Assembly (NCBI GenBank): GCA_947565485.1
Contig: CANOGG010000031.1
Location: 1-9,046, forward strand
Origin: an uncultured Mycoplasma sp.
GTDB lineage: Bacteria > Bacillota_I > Bacilli_A > RF39 > UBA660
Direction of reading: 5' to 3'
Length of the DNA: 9,046 bases
In this document: positions 6,803 through 9,046 of the stretch, piece after piece
Numbering within the stretch: position 1 is the first letter of the stretch
Layout: the number at the start of each line of letters is the position of its first letter
Program-made: the position numbers and the translations under genes
The notes under the pieces: model-generated
What the model was told of the DNA's origin: nothing
Databases searched by the model: none
Seen by the model: only the letters and a program-made list of their open reading frames with translations

Positions 6803-7117
6803 CTAATGAAAGTTTGTTACCAACTCTAAAATCTTCTCAAAACTGTCATCACTAGCCGCCTTATTTTTCTTCACCATTCCACACTTAGAACACTCATAAA
6901 TAATCTTCCAACTATCATTCTTTCCTTTAACTACTCCCACTGGCCTTAAAACTCCCAAACATAGACTTGCCCTATCACCAGGATTAACATCAACATGCTT
7001 ACTACATAAACACTTAGGACAATGGTCTCTTGCAGTATAACCAAGTGCCGAAACATGAAAACCACAAACCTCACACTTAAAATCTTCATCAATCATCTTA
7101 AACTTTTTTGTATCCAT
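6803..7117 (-). CDS. RNHCP-domain zinc-ribbon protein
   Basis: A small 104-residue protein with eight Cys residues in zinc-binding spacing: CEVC (15-18), HCPKCLC (32-38), Cys53 and CSKC (76-79). The sequence ARDHCPKCLCSKHVDVNPGD (29-48) and the following C-x-G-x-x-x-P unit match the RNHCP domain, although the eponymous Arg-Asn-His-Cys-Pro reads Arg-Asp-His-Cys-Pro here. The function of this family is not established; two bound zinc ions are likely. The start has a strong AAGGAG site (7133-7128) inside the Nudix gene, and its first 20 bases overlap the end of that gene, so the two are coupled. Small zinc ribbons often bind nucleic acid, but nothing visible proves this here. Confidence 0.85.
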   Translation of the reverse strand: MDTKKFKMIDEDFKCEVCGFHVSALGYTARDHCPKCLCSKHVDVNPGDRASLCLGVLRPVGVVKGKNDSWKIIYECSKCGMVKKNKAASDDSFEKILELVTNFH

Positions 7118-7619
7118 TCTTTTTTAACTCCTTTAATGCGAGGCACATCTCTTTATTAATTACTTTATTCACCGGATTTTTCTTCTCATTTTTTTTTAAC
7201 ATTTTTTTCACATCACCTAGTGCCACATATTGTAATTTAAAACCACCCTTTCGCTCATTTGAATCTAAATCGATATTCTCTAAATCATAAAGAACATCAG
7301 TTAAAATATAAAAATAATATATTTCTAAACTACAATTTCGCCCTTTCTCTGGGTAGTCTTTTAAATAATACTTTATCCCAAAAAAAGGTTCATAAACACC
7401 ATCTAAAACAATACCTGTCTCTTCTTTTATCTCTCTTTTTAACCCCTCATTTAATTTTTCTTTATTCTCCAAATGCCCTCCTGGAAACTGTAAAGTCCCA
7501 AATGCTTCCCCTAATAAAACCTCATTTTTACTATTAAACATTATTGCCTTTACTCTAATAATTTTATCTGAAATATCTTTTTCTTGCAAGTTTGCATCAT
7601 TAAATAATTTTATTCTCAT
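7098..7619 (-). CDS. Nudix hydrolase
   Basis: A 173-residue protein with an intact Nudix box, G-x5-E-x7-REIKEETGI, from Gly48 to Ile70; Glu63, Glu66 and Glu67 are the Mg2+-binding residues. The preceding strand and turn (EAFGTLQFPGGHLE, 38-51) are typical. Nudix enzymes hydrolyse nucleoside diphosphates linked to another group (oxidised dNTPs, NDP-sugars, ADP-ribose, dinucleotides); the substrate cannot be read from the sequence. Start ATG 7619 has only a weak ribosome binding site (GTGAAGAAA), and its end overlaps the RNHCP gene. The C-terminal ~45 residues are Lys-rich. It could be a housecleaning enzyme, but an operon role is not excluded. Confidence 0.92.
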   Translation of the reverse strand: MRIKLFNDANLQEKDISDKIIRVKAIMFNSKNEVLLGEAFGTLQFPGGHLENKEKLNEGLKREIKEETGIVLDGVYEPFFGIKYYLKDYPEKGRNCSLEIYYFYILTDVLYDLENIDLDSNERKGGFKLQYVALGDVKKMLKKNEKKNPVNKVINKEMCLALKELKKNGYKKV

Positions 7620-7688
7620 AATTTCTTCACACTAATATATTACCTTAAATTTCTTCCAAGTTCTAGTCTCTAACTCCAAGTTTACAAT

Positions 7689-8525
7689 CTAAAAAGTACT
7701 TTTTCTTACTCTATAATACCCCTCATGTTGCAAATTAAAAGGATTAGTCTCTAATCTAACTATATTATCATTCTTAACTTCTTCTCCAAAATTATACAAA
7801 TAATTTATAATAACTCCCTCATCATTTAGTAACTTATTAAAGCTTTCTATATATTCTAAAAATTCCTCTGTCCCAAAAACAGTACTTGTATAACTTAAGT
7901 AATCAGCAATATTCGATAAAAGTATCAAATCATAACCTTTCTCTACTATTTTAGGTATTTCTCAATTCACTCGCGCATCATTTAGTACCCCTCTTAACTT
8001 CTGATAATCTTCCCTACTAGATAAATAATTATTAGCTAAAAAAGAATTGCTATGCGAAAAAGAAAACAATCGCTCTAAAGACTTATTTGTTACCTCTAAA
8101 TAAAGAAAAATCTCTTCCCAATATTTTCTTACCATATCTGGTAAATACCTATTTACTCTCTGTAAAACATACCTTCCCCGAACATCGCCACTTGTTAAAA
8201 TACTATCTACCAACTTATACTCTTCCCACGAACACTCTAAAATTAAAGCTCTCTTAAAATGATACACAAAATACTGTAAAACATTAATATCAAAAGCATC
8301 TATTTCTCTAAAACCCTGATAAATCAAATTAAAAATATGGTCACCACTAGCAAGTACACTAAGTGCTCTTCCTCTATTATAATTTTCTTTACTTAAATAT
8401 TCCTTAATACATTCTGTCGTATTAAAATAACCCCTACTATATTTATCATAATAATTCTTATTATCACCATACCAAATTATATCTTTACTAAAATCTATAG
8501 CCTCTCCTAAATTTATTTCCCTCAT
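7689..8525 (-). pseudogene. DUF3419 (BtaA-like) SAM-dependent transferase, broken by an in-frame TGA
   Basis: Full length would be 278 residues. Residues 54-67 (ALSVLASGDHIFNL) form a SAM-binding loop, and IDAFDINVLQYF (75-86) carries the acidic residues expected to hold the SAM ribose, with the D-x-N-x-x-Q pattern of DUF3419/BtaA-type enzymes, which transfer the aminocarboxypropyl group of SAM to a lipid in the characterised members. After residue 187 a TGA (7964-7962) interrupts the frame, which then continues without shift to 7689 and contains YDLILLSNIADYLS, the expected later Rossmann strand. The part after the stop has only a TTG (7928) as possible start. The first half begins at ATG 8525 in an ATGA overlap with the kinase-like gene. 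TGA-as-Trp is ruled out by TGA stops nearby, and nothing suggests selenocysteine. Inactive in this sequence unless the base is an error. Confidence 0.75.
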
Positions 8526-9046
8526 ATCTGTTTCACTCTTTTTATATCTTGCCTAAACTCTTCAATCTCGCCCCCACTTTTTTTAAGCATTTCCTCAAAT
8601 AACCACCAAAAATCAAGCTTATTTCTTCTAATAATCTCATAGTAATTAAAAAATTCACTAAACAGATAATACAAATCACAATTATCATCACAAGAAGTAA
8701 GATCATAATTCACATAAATTGAAATCAACAATTCTAGTAAAAACTCCTCAATCACTTTTAAAAGTGTATCACCCCGTAAATATTCTATACTATCAACATC
8801 CAAAAAAGTTATCTCTTGCTGTGCCAAAAAATTCCCACTATGATAATCTACATATAACAAATTATTCACTTTAAGCTCTTCATGAGTAGCAATAATATCT
8901 CTTATCCAATTTAATCTCTTATCTAAAGAAACATCTTCTCTAAGTTTCTTCGCCAAAACTCTGTGTGCTTCATAATCATACAAGAAACATTTTCCATCTC
9001 GACTTAAACCTTTAACATGTACCAAATGCTTAAGTCTAAGTTTCTC
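8522..9046 (-). CDS. Kinase-fold protein (protein kinase/APH-like C-lobe), 5' end outside window
   Basis: The frame is open to the right edge, so the gene begins outside the window; 174 residues are visible. A helix (RLNWIRDIIATHEEL) is followed by LLYVDYHSGNFL and then ITFLDVDSIEYL. This is the arrangement of the catalytic loop (D-x-x-x-x-N) and metal-binding D-x-D/DFG segment of eukaryotic-like kinases and APH/choline kinases; the usual His/Arg before the catalytic Asp is replaced by Tyr-Val. The remaining ~90 residues are helical and acidic. The last four bases overlap the DUF3419-like gene (ATGA), so the two are coupled. The ATP-binding N-lobe must lie outside the window. A start at TTG 9025 is unlikely, as it would lack that lobe. 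Substrate unknown. Confidence 0.6.
   Translation of the reverse strand, partial: EKLRLKHLVHVKGLSRDGKCFLYDYEAHRVLAKKLREDVSLDKRLNWIRDIIATHEELKVNNLLYVDYHSGNFLAQQEITFLDVDSIEYLRGDTLLKVIEEFLLELLISIYVNYDLTSCDDNCDLYYLFSEFFNYYEIIRRNKLDFWWLFEEMLKKSGGEIEEFRQDIKRVKQI

Noticed and set aside
7108..7537. Two + strand open frames (7108-7290, 7259-7537)
   Set aside because: Both are antisense to the Nudix gene, overlap each other, and show no motif or ribosome binding site.
7637..7685. Direct repeat AACTTGGA twice between the DUF3419-like and Nudix genes, a possible operator
   Set aside because: The unit is only 8 bases, there is no clear promoter beside it, and such short repeats are expected by chance in AT-rich spacers.
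2004..7964. Alternative genetic code in which TGA or TAA is read through
   Set aside because: TGA ends the polymerase gene exactly at the YolD start and also ends the kinase-like gene. TGG is used for Trp. TAA ends YolD and metA. The internal stops are therefore lesions or errors.
1..9046. CRISPR array, tRNA or rRNA genes, insertion sequence ends
   Set aside because: No regularly spaced short repeats, no cloverleaf or rRNA-like stretch, and no transposase or paired terminal inverted repeats were seen. The only sizeable repeat is the tandem gene pair.

Overview
The window is AT-rich DNA (by eye about 30% G+C) from what looks like a low-GC member of the Bacillota, possibly a gut Erysipelotrichia- or Mollicutes-like lineage. 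The reasons are the Y-family polymerase/YolD pair, strong AGGAGG-type ribosome binding sites, and TTGNNN/TATAAT promoters. TGA acts as a stop (it ends the polymerase gene inside an ATGA overlap, and Trp is encoded by TGG), so this is not a Mycoplasma-code genome. The + strand is visibly C-rich over G even inside the + strand genes, which suggests that the - strand is the leading strand here.

Layout. Positions 2-1551 (+) hold a UmuC/UvrX-like lesion-bypass polymerase, cut by the window edge by only a few residues, followed by a YolD-like partner in an ATGA overlap. Everything else is on the - strand, converging on that pair. Read in the direction of transcription (right to left) it is: a kinase-fold protein running off the right edge (9046-8522); a DUF3419-like SAM-dependent transferase broken by one TGA (8525-7689); a Nudix hydrolase (7619-7098); an RNHCP zinc-ribbon protein (7117-6803); MetA, predicted to be a homoserine O-acetyltransferase (6723-5851); then a weak terminator and a promoter.

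That promoter starts a separate cassette (5755-1559). It comprises an AAA+ ATPase with an LRR-like N-terminus and long coiled coil, an unrecognised protein that resembles phage DUF7192/vWA-like partners of such ATPases, and two tandem paralogous ~255-residue proteins of unknown function. The ATPase frame is broken by one base in an A6 run just before the Walker A motif. The second paralog is broken by a TAA and by a 3' frameshift. The genes are tightly packed or overlapping, which supports one transcription unit.

The cassette is the best candidate for an undescribed system: a MoxR/CobS-type ATPase with a putative vWA-like partner and a duplicating accessory protein. As written in this sequence it is not intact unless the ATPase is rescued by frameshifting or the A-run is a sequencing error. 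Four lesions in about 7 kb, two of them one-base indels in A-runs, mean that assembly error must be excluded before calling the locus dead.
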